In this document: positions 37,769 to 50,300 of the stretch, piece after piece
Numbering within the stretch: the first letter of the stretch is position 1
Layout of the letters: each line of letters begins with the position of its first letter
NCBI GenBank assembly: GCA_021613335.1
Contig: JAJTWR010000329.1
Span: 1,937,501 to 2,001,500, forward strand
From: Whitmania pigra
Taxonomy: Eukaryota; Annelida; Clitellata; Hirudinida; Haemopidae
Length of the DNA stretch: 64,000 nucleotides
Reading direction: 5' to 3'
The notes under the pieces: model-generated
The model's input: only the letters and a program-made list of their open reading frames with translations
Told to the model about the DNA's origin: nothing
Database searches by the model: none
Made by a program: the position numbers and the translations under genes

Positions 37769-38930
37769 TTTATTTATTTATTTGATTATAGTCCTTTGCA
37801 TAACTGAGATGATTTGGACTTTAATTAGTGTTAGTAATTTAAACAATGAAAAGTATTAGAATAATGAAATGCGTTAATTAATTATAGTAAAGTTGTAAAG
37901 GGCTTAGAGTAAGCCGCGTCTGTTTTTGCAAATCCACCGATAAATGATGTCCACACTTGCTGGATTGCTAAGCACGGAAGTCATGTCGGATAGATTCGTA
38001 TAATTCGGATTTCTCCCCTCAGGGCAGACTGGGCCGGACATTCCATGAGGGAAATGCTGCACACTTTCGTTTTCCTGAGGGCACGTTGCACATTTCCCAT
38101 CGGTGTGCCGTTTCAAGAAAAACAGGTGTTGATTCAGAGCACACTTTCCAACTCGGAGTCTGGAGATGATAAACTCCTTCCTCCTTGAGACACATTGGAA
38201 CTTGCTCTTCGTCGACACTTGTTTCTCTATTGCCTTGTAATGTTGGCTTCGCGGGTCTCCGTCCCATCTGGTTTGCCATTGTTGGAGGATGTTGCGGGCC
38301 ACGGACCTTTTGACATCCTTGATAGACGACGGGATCCGGTGGTCTATCTCATCTCTTGCAGTAGCTGCCATTGCCAGGGCATCGGCCTTCTCATTGCCGG
38401 GGATTCCAACGTGGGCAGGGACCCAGACAAGAGTGACCTTTCTGCCGCTCCTTTGGATATCTGAAATTAGAATCTGTACATTTTTAATATCAGGAGCATA
38501 ATTGTTGCCTTGTAGGGCACTAAGCAAGTCACTTAGGACGACAATGTCGAAGGACTCCTCCTGATATGAGTCCTTGACATGTAGTAAACATCGCTCGATG
38601 GCTGCCAGTTCGATTGAACTAATGCAGCTGTGATCAGTCCTGAGACTGATGTTTACTTCCTTCCTTGGGATGTAAATCCCAATTCCGACCTTGTTGTCCT
38701 CAGTCTTGGAGGCGTCCGTGTAGCAGAGGAGGCTGCCCTCACAGCACTCCACCCGCCGAGATGAGGCATTTGTGCTTTTCATGGCACCGAAGCAGATTTT
38801 CAGTACTGAACACTGTCGTAGATGTCTCTGATCTGCTTGCACCCAGGTCGATTACCTAGCAACCATAATCCAGGACGGAGCGGATGGTGGCTCTGTAGAC
38901 TGTGAGAAGAGTTCGATTTTTACAAATATA
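37769..38930 (-). mobile_element. 5'-truncated non-LTR retrotransposon with RNase H
   Basis: Runs on the minus strand from a degenerate end of the reverse transcriptase (LLTVYRATIRSVLDYGC, then a stop and frame change near 38860). It continues through an RNase H ORF to a 3' UTR (agtccaaatcatctcagtta region) and an (aaat)n tail at 37769-37785. The RNase H and Ile/Val-rich 'VPAHVGIPGNEKAD' suggest the I/Jockey-type lineages. Inactive, since the 5' part is missing and the frame is broken. Confidence 0.88.
37904..38842 (-). CDS. RNase H-like domain ORF of the non-LTR element
   Basis: A 312-codon open frame (the true upstream reading is shifted). RNase H catalytic blocks are in order: CYTDASK, SSIELAAIERCL, VVLSDLLSAL, WVPAHVGIPGNEKADALAM, i.e. 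the D-E-D-D set. A Cys-rich tail (CATCPQENESVQHF) follows, typical of the C-terminus of such polyproteins. It degrades RNA in RNA:DNA hybrids during retrotransposition. Part of a dead copy; no host role is implied. Confidence 0.88.
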   Translation of the reverse strand: MQADQRHLRQCSVLKICFGAMKSTNASSRRVECCEGSLLCYTDASKTEDNKVGIGIYIPRKEVNISLRTDHSCISSIELAAIERCLLHVKDSYQEESFDIVVLSDLLSALQGNNYAPDIKNVQILISDIQRSGRKVTLVWVPAHVGIPGNEKADALAMAATARDEIDHRIPSSIKDVKRSVARNILQQWQTRWDGDPRSQHYKAIEKQVSTKSKFQCVSRRKEFIISRLRVGKCALNQHLFFLKRHTDGKCATCPQENESVQHFPHGMSGPVCPEGRNPNYTNLSDMTSVLSNPASVDIIYRWICKNRRGLL

Positions 38931-38935
38931 TTTCA

Positions 38936-39470
38936 TTCCGAGGTAGACCCCTAACAAACTAATTCATCCCATAAAAAAATTCAACTCTTGGTCGACCCCT
39001 AAAAATCATGTTTTTTTCATAGGGGGGGGGGGGGGAACCAAAAATTTTGTTTTTTTCATGTTCGACTTTAAAAAAAATATTTCACCCCGTGGTAAACCCC
39101 TAAGAAACTAATTCATCCCCCGGTAGAAACATAACAAAATTTCAATTTTTGGTCGACTCCTAAAAACTATATTTTTTTCATAGGGGGGGGGGGGGGAACC
39201 AAAAATTTTGTTTTTTTCATGTTCGACTTTAAAAAAAATATTTCACCCCGTGGTAAACCCCTAAGAAACTAATTCATCCCCCGGTAGAAACATAACAAAA
39301 TTTCAATTTTTGGTCGACTCCTAAAAACTATATTTTTTTCATAGGGGGGGGACCATTACAAAAATTTTGTTTTTTTTATGTTCGACTTACCCGCGGTAGA
39401 ACCATAAAAAAAACCATATTTTTTCATAGGGGGGACCATTACAAAAATTTTATATACCCTACCCGAGGAC
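38936..39470. repeat. Minisatellite with poly-G blocks, period about 165 bp
   Basis: About three units, each with a G run of 7-16 after tttttttcatag. The unit then has aaaaattttgtttttttcat, gttcgacttt, atttcaccccgtggtaaacc, aactaattcatcccccggta and ttggtcgactcctaaaaac. Units 2 and 3 are almost identical; the first and last are partial. It is adjacent to the 5' truncation point of the LINE. Confidence 0.9.
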
Positions 39471-41306
39471 GCTTCCTGGAGGTGCGGACTGGGTTGCGAA
39501 CAAGACACGTATCGACTGTTGTTTTGATCGCCTTTCGCATGAACGTAACCCTTTGATTAACTCGCACGCCCACCATCTTATGCTTTTATAATCAACATCT
39601 GACCAGAACATTTTTTTATGTTACTCAAATTATTATAAGCTACAAGAGGCAAGGAGTATGCTTTTAATCATTTATTAATACAATTAATATTTTATTATAA
39701 TGTTAGAAAACCCCTCAGTTAGAGTTTTTTTTTAAATTGGTCCAATACTTTTTCTGGATCATAATTATAATTCTCTAAACTCTGTATTCCTGACTGAATT
39801 TCCCACGTAAGCATTGTTCATCTCATTCTCTAATGTTTAGCAAGAGAACGTCATGTTCGTGTACCCTTCCGCCTTGGCAACACAACTGTCAGTGAATTGA
39901 CACACTGAATTCTTAACCCAACTCACAACATCTCGAAGATATAGCAGGTTAGGCCTATACTTCTTAACATTTCTATCGTCCACCTGAGGTCATCATACTC
40001 TCTGCTCGCATTTGAGTATCTAATTCGGATATTCAATTTATTTTCTTTATAGAAAGATTTTATAAATCAAGCGAGTCTTCCACGATTTCTGACTTATTTT
40101 CGATAGAATATTTTTTTGTTGTACTCATCTTGTCGAAATAAGGTAATGATAAAATAATTATATATTAATGGTTATGATAAGTCTGTTAAATATTCGACGC
40201 ACTGAATTAAGAAAATTCATAAACTCAACCCGATGCAACTTAAAGTGTTCTTATTGGTTGTCTGTTTACCGCAGCTGCTTAACATTTAAAATGTTTACTA
40301 CATTGTTGGTGTAATAAAAGTGGTTGTAATTTATGTGTGATTTCGTTTACGTGTCTAATATGCATTATCAATAAAAATTTAACAAACGGTCTTAATGAAT
40401 CTTTACTGTACCACCTTGATGAAAATACTAATAGTCACCTCCCTCTGTGGGGTCATCCTAGATCTGGCACTGATCAGGTCAGAATTGTTTCTTAAGTCTT
40501 GAGGAAATCAAGCCTTTATTTTTGTTTGGTTTTTGAATGATTTTAATTTTTTTTTATACTAGATTTTGGAGAGTTTTCACATTATTTTCCATTAATAAGT
40601 TGGACACAGATCAATACAAAGATACAATGAACAATCAATTCAAACAAAAAGCATTAAGTCATAATATGACTTATTGTTACGATCGTAACTAAAATACTTG
40701 GTCCGGCTCAATCATTCAAAAGAATGATGACATTTGCAAGTAATTTGGAATGCAATGGAGTATTAGACATGCAGTGCAGACGACAATAAACAATAAAGGA
40801 AGAAACGTGCCTCCATTGGCCGATTATGCTCTCGTCGAAGTATGGAGATAGATATCTAAAATGAATATCGCAAGGGATTAACAAATCAGAGGCTTTGAAT
40901 AAATCTGGATTGGTTGACAATGTCTTAAAGAATGATTTTGATTTTGGCTAAATAAGCACAACAATTATGATAGCCCAGTTAATAAAAATACCAGATTGAA
41001 AATACAATCGGAAGATGCATAGAGCACAACAAACATTCGTTTTCAAATGGAGCTGATTAAAAATTCATTCATAAAAGTCCCAAACATATAAAACTGCATG
41101 CCAAATGGTAGATCCGTGATGACGAATCAAACCATAGGAGCAGAAATTATTCCAGTACAAATATTAACGATCATTTATAACAATCAAGTGTTGCAGGTGA
41201 ACACATCGACGAGAAATACTTTTCAATGTCGGTGATGCGAGTCGGATTAAAGCGACAATGACGGGCAATGATGACACTCAATGACACTCAGAAATGTCTG
41301 CTAAAG
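39471..41306. other. Intergenic AT-rich DNA and ANKS1 3' flank
   Basis: No gene supported. A 28-bp segment (aaaatacaatcggaagatgc, near 41003) recurs almost exactly at about 41732 inside the ANKS1 intron. The open frame at 40708-40920 (-) has no recognisable homology and probably belongs to the ANKS1 3' UTR. Confidence 0.5.
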
Positions 41307-44300
41307 TCATATTTCTGTGCTCCTGCTCTGGAAAGAGTGGTGCTTGTGCTTAATCTCGGTTGTCATGGAAACTGGGTTGCCAAGTGACTTCAGTGCAGCA
41401 GAATCCTCTGCTGATGTCTTCAGCTTTTTGAGGTTTTCACCAACAACTGGATTCTGCTCTCTAACAGCCAGCTGATAGGCCACATAAAATGCCTCTCCCA
41501 AAGTCATCATGATCTCTCTTGCTAGTTCCTAGTATTCAAATGTTCATTCTTTTAAAATAATTACAGTAATTAATTATTAATTATTTTAAATAATTACAGT
41601 CATACCCAGTTAACTTGCTGGCCTAGGGGTATGCCAAAAAGCGTCGAGATAACCAAAAATCAATATATCAAATTAGCGTTGAAATTAAGCTTGAAATTTC
41701 TTTAAGTATATAAATGCGTTAACAAGTGAGAATGAAAATACAATCGGAAGATGCATATAGCATCTGGGTAGTTCTGGATAGTTTTTTTACACAACACCAA
41801 ACAATATAATTTATGCCTTATATGCAAATATGATTTCATACTTTTGCTCTACTGATTGATTGTCCAGCTATCTCTTAATACCTCCAGACATTTTTAGAAT
41901 GAATAAAATAAACCGAATAGCTACAAAGTGTTACCCATCAGAAGAGATCACGAAGAATGAGCTAATTGGGTACAGCGACACAAACAAATCAATATTACTG
42001 ATGAGAAAATGCTACGTCAAAGTGAATTTGGTGGTTCCGCTTCAAAGACGTTGAATTGATAGGGTTGGCAAGTTAACAGAAGTTGAAACAAATGGGGTCC
42101 ATTGTATTAGATACTCATGTAAAACATCAAAACTCAAACAGAATATTGTTAGCATAAAAGCAAGACATGTTAAAAATTGAGAAATAATGTTGATTTTATT
42201 GCATCCTTATCAGATGTAATCAACAGTGCTCAATGTTGATAAGAATGAATTGTTGAAATATTAATGTTGATATGAATATGAATTGTTGAAATAATAATGT
42301 TGATGTGAATATGAATTGTTGAAATAATAATGCCTCGAAATGCTCACCTCTGATCGGGCATGGAAAACGTGGCACAGAAATGGTCCGTCGTCGGCCGACT
42401 GAGTGATGTAAGCAAAGTAATTGAGGCAGTCTTCACCTTGGGAAGCAGAAAATATGTTGCTGATGTCGTGGGAACAGATGACCATCTGGAAGTCAATTTA
42501 TTGTTAATAATTCGTTCAGCTTTGTTATTTAACACATTAACATCATTTCTCATTACAACTTGTTGAATGTATGTGTATAGATTGAATGAAAGCGATTTGA
42601 TGTAAGGATTTTTCAACTAGTTAAACATGACGTCCAAAGAATCAGACTTTAATAATACTTGAGAGATGAATAAATGAATAATAAAGGTAATGATTATAAT
42701 TGCAATTAAATGCTATTTTGTTTGCATTGGAATAAATTAAGAACAAAAACAAATGACTCATTACTTTGTTTTTCAGATCTATGAAACGCACTCCCAGGTA
42801 GGAGATGGAGAGCGTCACTGTTGGCATCTCGTCAATGCAGGTGAGGGAATCCTGCTAACGAATAATATTTGTTAACCAATTAAAAAATGTAGGATATGTT
42901 AATCCTGCTAACTAATAATATTTGTTAACCAATTAAAAAATGTAGGATATGTTAATCCTGCTAACAAATAATATTCGTTAACCAATTAAATAAGAATTTT
43001 TTCATTAATCATTCGACAGCCAACGTGATTAAAATATTTCTAGTGATTATCGAGCTTCTACAAATGTGCACAACACACTGTGTAGTTCTCGAATGATCAA
43101 TATCAACACATAATTACTAATAATAATAAATAATTATTGCACATCTCAGAATAATAAGATTGAAGTCCTATAATTTCCCATCGAAAAGTACTTTTATTTT
43201 GGCGATGGCAAGTTTAGGAGGATCACTTCCGTCTGCGACCGAAACCTCTTTTGATCCGAGGTACTGAAACAAGTAAAATCAAATTTGATTCCTTCACAAT
43301 TTGATCAAGCATTAATTGCTAATTCGGATGTCCATTTTAGAACATCATGATCAATTCATTAAAATTGCATTCATTATAATTATAATTAGATTCATCACTC
43401 ATTATAATTATAATTACATTCACAGTAATTACTGCCTTTTGCTAAATGCTTCACACTTCTCATTGTTCACATGCAACACATTGGTAGTTTAGAAGGGCAT
43501 AAAGTAAAGTCGTAATGCATACATTTGAATGTAATCATCATCTGCACGTGATGATAAACACTTTTTGAATTTATGAATGCAGCCAACATCATCGCAAGTT
43601 TGGACAGCAGTGCTGCTACGTCGAACTCCGATCATCTGAAGAAGGACTTACTCGGACTGTGAAGTTGCAGCAACCGGTTATGAGGGACTCGGGTCTGCGG
43701 TGACAAGCATCACTCGTGCGGTGATCCATGACTCCTGTTCCGCTTTCAATCTTAAACAATGGAACAACCACATCAGTTGTTATGAAGAAGAATTAATTTT
43801 ATGAACTATGAACATTTTCAGGAGACTACTGATTAAATTGAAAAGCTGATTTAGAGTAATAAATAGAAATGGTATATTGAGTAAACAGGTACAAATATCA
43901 TCGAATGACCCACATTTTTCAAAGAGTTTAATCAAAAATCCATAAAAAAGTAAAAAAACATCATTAAAATGTTGAATATCATCTGCAATGCTTCTGATGA
44001 GCAAAAACAAAAACAGTGTTGTTCACCTTTTTGATCTTTGAAAATTTAGAGCAATACCACTGAGCAGAGTTTAGCACTCGTTTCTTATGACCCAGAAGCA
44101 TGTACTTAAACATCTAAAAAGTGAATTCAAAACCATCTCAAACATCTTGAGCTATAAAAATATTATAAAATTTATAAAACAAATAGAATTATGTTTGAGA
44201 AAAATGAAGAACAATAAACAATCATGAGGTGCTCCTCCCACAGAACATTTTAGTCACAACGACAACATAATGACGCAACAACACAATGACAAATTAATGT

Positions 44301-47300
44301 GACCATAAGTGATGAACGACGTTTGACAAGCAATAACAAGATCATCTCACATTCTGCAATGGAGAATCGGTGAAGTCAAAGATTTGACGGATCTCGGAAA
44401 AACCGTGGTTGGTGAACGTGTCGAAGTACTCCGTCAACCTCAGAGATTCAAGCCATTCTCGCACGGAATCAAAACCTGTTTTGTCAAAGAAAATAATATA
44501 ATCAAAACCCATTTTATCAAAGATAATAATATAATCATAACCTGTTTCATCAAAGAAAATAATATAATCAAAACCTTTTTTAGCAAATAAAACATTCTAA
44601 TTACATGTAAATGGGATTAATAGATCAACGAATTTATTCAATAACAATAAATAACATTTGCTAAGCTTTGCTAAATCTACCCAAGCTAGGGTTACCAAAG
44701 TTGTTTAACGTGATGTATTTTGTTAATTATTAACAAACTAGATAAAATAATATGTCTTGTAAATAATATTGACAATTAATAATCAGATATTATCAACAGA
44801 TGAAAACATCCTAAACAAATGCAATGTTGAAAATCATGGCAAAGGAAAGAGAATATTTAGAATAGAGTAAGGTAGAATAGAATAGAATAAATAAAATAGA
44901 ATAGAATAGAAATGTTGCTAACATGGTTCTGGAGGTGATGGCAAGGACTTGCAATGTTTCAAGAGCACGGATCGTTGTTCTTCACTTTTTATGCCTATTT
45001 CCTCCATGTCACTGACCTCTAAAAGACTCTTCAAAGCAACATTTATTTATTATTAATTATTGTTATTATTGTCAAATTATTGAATGAAATTTTTGATTAA
45101 TAACAATAACTAAATTTGAAGCATTGGAAATTAGTTAAATGACATGTTAGTTGATATTTAAATAAATAAATAAATAAATTAATTAATTAAAGAATGAAAG
45201 TCCACCATGAACTGCATGTCATCGAATCCGTTGACGATGAGAACGTTTTCGAGGTGAATCATGTCGATGCTTTCCAACCAATCAGTGACACTCAAGATGG
45301 AGTTGGAGCCTATCAGAAGGCATCAATCAATTGGCACATTTTAAGAGCAGGATTTAAAATCAGCTGATCATCAACCGATGAACCGATCGTGATTTTAGGC
45401 TTTTTGCCCGAATAAACCAGCTAAATACAACACTAAAAAATTCTAAACAATATCAATCAATTGAACTGAACAGCATAAACTCCATGATCTCACTCTGGCC
45501 AGACAAGATGGTGGTCATTCTCTTATCAAATTCACTCATCAAAGTTTCCAATCCACCAGTCAGAGAGGATTTGAATAAATGTTCGAGCTGCAAGAACAAA
45601 AGCATAACAACAACAACAACAACAACAACAACCTGCCATCATTTTTAAACATTGACATTGCCCGCTGCAATCTGAACGACGAGCAAAGAATTAACAACTG
45701 TCTAATAAGCCTAATAAGTCTAATGGATGCCACCATATTTACTTTTTGAAGTGGGACCCACCTCCAAAGTAATTGTAAACTCGTCTCTTATTTCCATTGC
45801 TTTTGTGTTTTTACATTAAGTTTCATTTAATAAAACAAAATAAAATAAAACAAAATAGAATAAAATAGAATGTAAAATGAGTAACAACTTGTGTCCAGTC
45901 CTCCTTGTTGGCATCCGTCATTCCATCGACCTCCGTGACAACTTGTGAAGAAATCCTTTGCGACTGATTGCTGTTGAAATGCAAACTCGAACCAGGATCC
46001 TATAAATAGAATGAAAGAACTGCTGGAGAAGTAATTATGACCGTGTAATTATATCATTTTCAGTTAATGCCATCTTGTGAGTCAAGTAATTGTGCCTTGC
46101 ATTTCAGAGTGGATGAAATTGAATCATTAGGAAGACACTATGCAGCCAATGCATTAGTCCATCTTTGATTATTTTGTCAATAATTGCTGACGAGACAGAT
46201 GAGGGGTTCCTTAAAAGGAGATTCCTCTAGCAATGAAATGCACATTAATTTTAATGATAATTTATAATTTGATAATGCCTTGGAAATAACTTTATTGTTG
46301 GAAATAAAAAATGTAAAAAAATTTTAATCACAATATTTGCATTTCTTGGAGATGTTATCATGTTTGTGGTCAAGTCAGTCAACAAACCAACGCAAATGTA
46401 CCCAGAGGAGGTGACACATCGACAACAAATGAAAAACTCTAACCATAGTGCAGCAACAATTATCTCCATAATTCCGGGCAAAAGTAAGTACATTTTAAGC
46501 AGACTTAAACATTTAAACACTAAAATTACTTTGCTGCTTCTGATCATCCTCGGACAATTTGAGTCGCACGACATGCTGCCATCTTTTCCGACATTCCTTG
46601 AAGCGATGGAAGGAAGAAAAGTTGGAAGAGTTCTCGAGTTTATGAGGTGGTTGAATCTCAGCATGCGGGACGATTTCCTGGTTGGCGACATTGTGGACAG
46701 GGGCGAAGAACCGAGAGTGAGTCCTGTTCAAATGAAGTGAGCATGAAATATTTTTTGTCTGAAAGCACTAGACAAGATATCATTATCTAACTGGTTAATT
46801 AATCGGTTAATATAATTTATTAATAAATGGGACAATCCACTTCGAGTTATTTTACAGTCACCATGAAAGATACTGTTGTTATTGTTGAGTTCCTTTGACG
46901 GAGAATTTCTGCAGACATTGTGAAACGTTTCTCTTCGACTTGCAGACGTCCGAAGGGGCTGTTGCATCAAAGCATTTGGTTCGTCGAATTCCGTGCTCGT
47001 GTGCATGTCCCTCGATTTACGCCTCTGAAAAACAATGGAACTGAATATCAGAAAATAAAATTGAATCTGGGATAAAAAATATGAATATTGTTTCAGAAGA
47101 AAACACGTCGACATCGACTTGGTTGTTATTTGTTGAACTGACGATAAGAACTAACAAATCGATTCAAAAGAATTTAAAGAAAAAATCAAATTAAAAGTAA
47201 AAGCCATGTGACAAAAACAAGAAAGATATAAATTAGTAACGAATGTCAAGAAGCAATTTAACAACCTCTCAAAAGGGAAGGTTAATTAAAATCACCTCTG

Positions 47301-50300
47301 AGTTTATGAGTTGTTGAATGTCCAGGAGTGCTGTCTCGGGGGAGGGGGGTGGGTGGTCAGGAGTCGGTGGCTCACAAGGGGCATCGACCCCCTTAACAGT
47401 CATGGATAAGTTGTCTGGTCTTGTACCTTAAATTATCAATGACCATGAAAATCAAAGTGCATACAAATAGCATTTTGAAAATTTTTTGCTATAACATAAA
47501 TAAAGTTGACTGGTTTCAAAATCATATAAACAGATATTAAACCGATTTAAACCATTTTAAAAACAATTTGATAAACTTTTATGAAATTTATTAATGGAGC
47601 CAAAAAAGCACTAGATGAATCTAATTGGTCCATCGACCTCAATGGCAAGCGCACTTACAAGTACAGATAGTAAAAGTTAAGAAATTCATTAACAAAAACT
47701 TAACGTTAACCTAAATTGTGCTTGTGAGGACTTTGAATGCTGCCGACAGAAACTGGCGGAGAGTTAGATGCCGGGCTGCCACGGTTGTGCACGGAAGAAA
47801 TCCTCGGAGATAAACCAAAACTGGGGGCGACGGACTCGCTTCGGTCTGCAATCGCAGCAGGAGCGAGAGGTTTTGAGGGTGGTGTAGGAATCTGAGTCGA
47901 AGCAGACCCTGTGGATGTCTTGCTGGAGTTGAAGCTCCCCACTGGGGTGCCGTAATTTGAAGTCGCTCCGTCCGTTCCGTCGGACAGAGGGCTGCCGGTC
48001 GGCACGTTTCGGTTGCCGTCAGTAAGCAGATCGACGGCCGTTTGTTTGTCGACCGTTTTTGATGAGATGTTTGCGACTTTCTTCCTCGGCGGTTTTTTGG
48101 GTGTGTTCTGAAAGTACGGGACTCGTTTATTTTGTTGCTTGTGTCTTGCATGGCGCATCTAGACTTACAGGTTTGTCAATTTTATTGAATGAAGACGAGT
48201 TGAGAGGAACTTTTGCAGCCCCAGGCAGTGGATACAATGCTGCAAAACATTAAAGAATTCTTCAAATAAACAATGCAATGCATAATTATTAGCTTGAACA
48301 AATAAATAAACAGTAAATTCAACTGCTGTAACAGGAATATATTGAAAAACAAAAAATTAAGACATTTTTTGAATATTCAATTATTGCGTGCAATTAATAG
48401 AATCAAATTATAACACCTCTAGCTCCGGCCTGAGGGCAATCGTAAATGCTTTCTTCCTCACCTGCTCCTTGAAACACTGAACTCGTTGAACTCCCCACAC
48501 TGGGGATGTGAAAAGGTTAAAATGTTATGAACATTACTTTATTAGTAAAAGTTAAGAGATTCATTACTAAAGCACTGATTGGAATTATCGAGCAAAAATT
48601 AATTATATCTCTTGCAGACCACAAACAAACTCTTACAAATAACAACTCTAGCATGGCAGACAGACGACCGAGTGTTATAAACATTTAGAACTAATGTTAT
48701 AAACGACCTGTTCCTGCTCAAGCGAGAGATGCTGTCCACCGCCTGCTGTCTTCCTGCAACTTTAGGAAGGACGTCGTAATCTTCGCCGACGGAGAAATAC
48801 TTTGCAGTGTCGATGTTCTTCTGCGCAGTCTTTATCTTCTCGTTGTCAAAATCTGATTCGATGAAATAGTTTTACATTCAAACTGATTAGCTTACAGCAA
48901 CTCGCATAAACAGTGTAATCGCATCAACTTAATAATATTAAAAAGATAATTTAACAATAAAATAATACAAATAACAACAACAATAATAATTAAAATTTCA
49001 ATAAACTACAGATAAAAAACATAAAAAACTGCCGAATGAAACCTAAAGCAAGTTTCTTCATGTCTAAAGAGACAGGATTGTTGAGTTCATTGAGAAGGTC
49101 GATGGTCGTTTTGTTGTTGGAATTGGTCAGCATCACATCACCACCTATTGTTTCATCAGTAGTAGAAGGATTCATAAATATTCATTGGCCAATTCAGCAA
49201 GATTCATTAATATTCATTGGAAAATAAAATTTAATTGGGCACATAATAGATGACTAATTCTGTTATTCACCATGTCTACCTGTCTGTGCATTATTACCTG
49301 AAAGCTATTATCTCACGAGCACATTATATGAACTTAAACCTTTGCCAGTATTTTGATGAAACTTTATAGGTTACAGGAGAGATCGTAGAAATCAGATCTT
49401 CAAAAATTTGCCAAAAAATTTTAAAATTTGCTAATATTTTGTGGTTGGATGGTTGTTTCTTTATTAACATCCATTTCATAACAAATATTTTGTTTACTGA
49501 GATGATTTGGAAATATTTTGTATTCAGGACTGATTAATATTTGAGAAGACACTTATTCGCTCGTGGTGTTTCTGTCTGTACCCTTTTATTGTCTAATTAC
49601 TTTTATTGCTTATTTTTCCTAATTTTCAGTGCCAGGTTCTGCAATCAATCAGTTGTCAATCAATCTTTAACCTATTTGTCAATCAATCTTTAACCTATTT
49701 GTCAATCAATCTTTAACTTATTTGTCAATCAATCTTTAACCTATTTGTCAATCAATCTTTAACCTATTTGTCAATCAATTTCAACCTACCCTGAGAAAGG
49801 AGCAGCTTAAAGACTTCAAGTTTTCCATGCAAAGATGCCTCGTGAAGAGCCGTGCCCGAGTCGGTCTGAAAACAGAAGCAATTTTACCAATTTGCACCTT
49901 AACAAATACTCAACAAGTAAATTATTCTGAGATTAAAAAATAGATAAATCTGAGATAAATAAACGTATCAGGAATTATACATCTGAAAAAGATCTTTTAA
50001 GTTACTCATTTCGAGATCATTATTGACATGCAGACCTGATGATTGACATCGAAACCGGCAGAAAGCAACATCCGAACGACGTTCACGTTTCCACTTTTCG
50101 CCGCCAAGTGGAGCGGCGACCTGTCCTGCTTCGTGAGGTTCAAGTAAATCTTCGAGTCGGGACTTCCCAGCAACTTCTCCACCGTTTCCTGCCTCCCGAA
50201 CATCACGGCCAAGTCCAACGCTTTCTCCCCTTTGTTGTTTTTTATCGACGGGTTCGCGCATTTCTGAAACGCGAATTTAAAAGTAAAAGTCAATTCGTTT

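Noticed and set aside
46360..46740. 126-aa plus-strand ORF
   Set aside because: Antisense to an ANKS1 linker exon (46723-46530) whose phase fits on both sides.
44471..49788. Could the regularly spaced repeats be CRISPR-like arrays?
   Set aside because: Units are contiguous, without unique spacers, in a eukaryotic intron: ordinary minisatellites.
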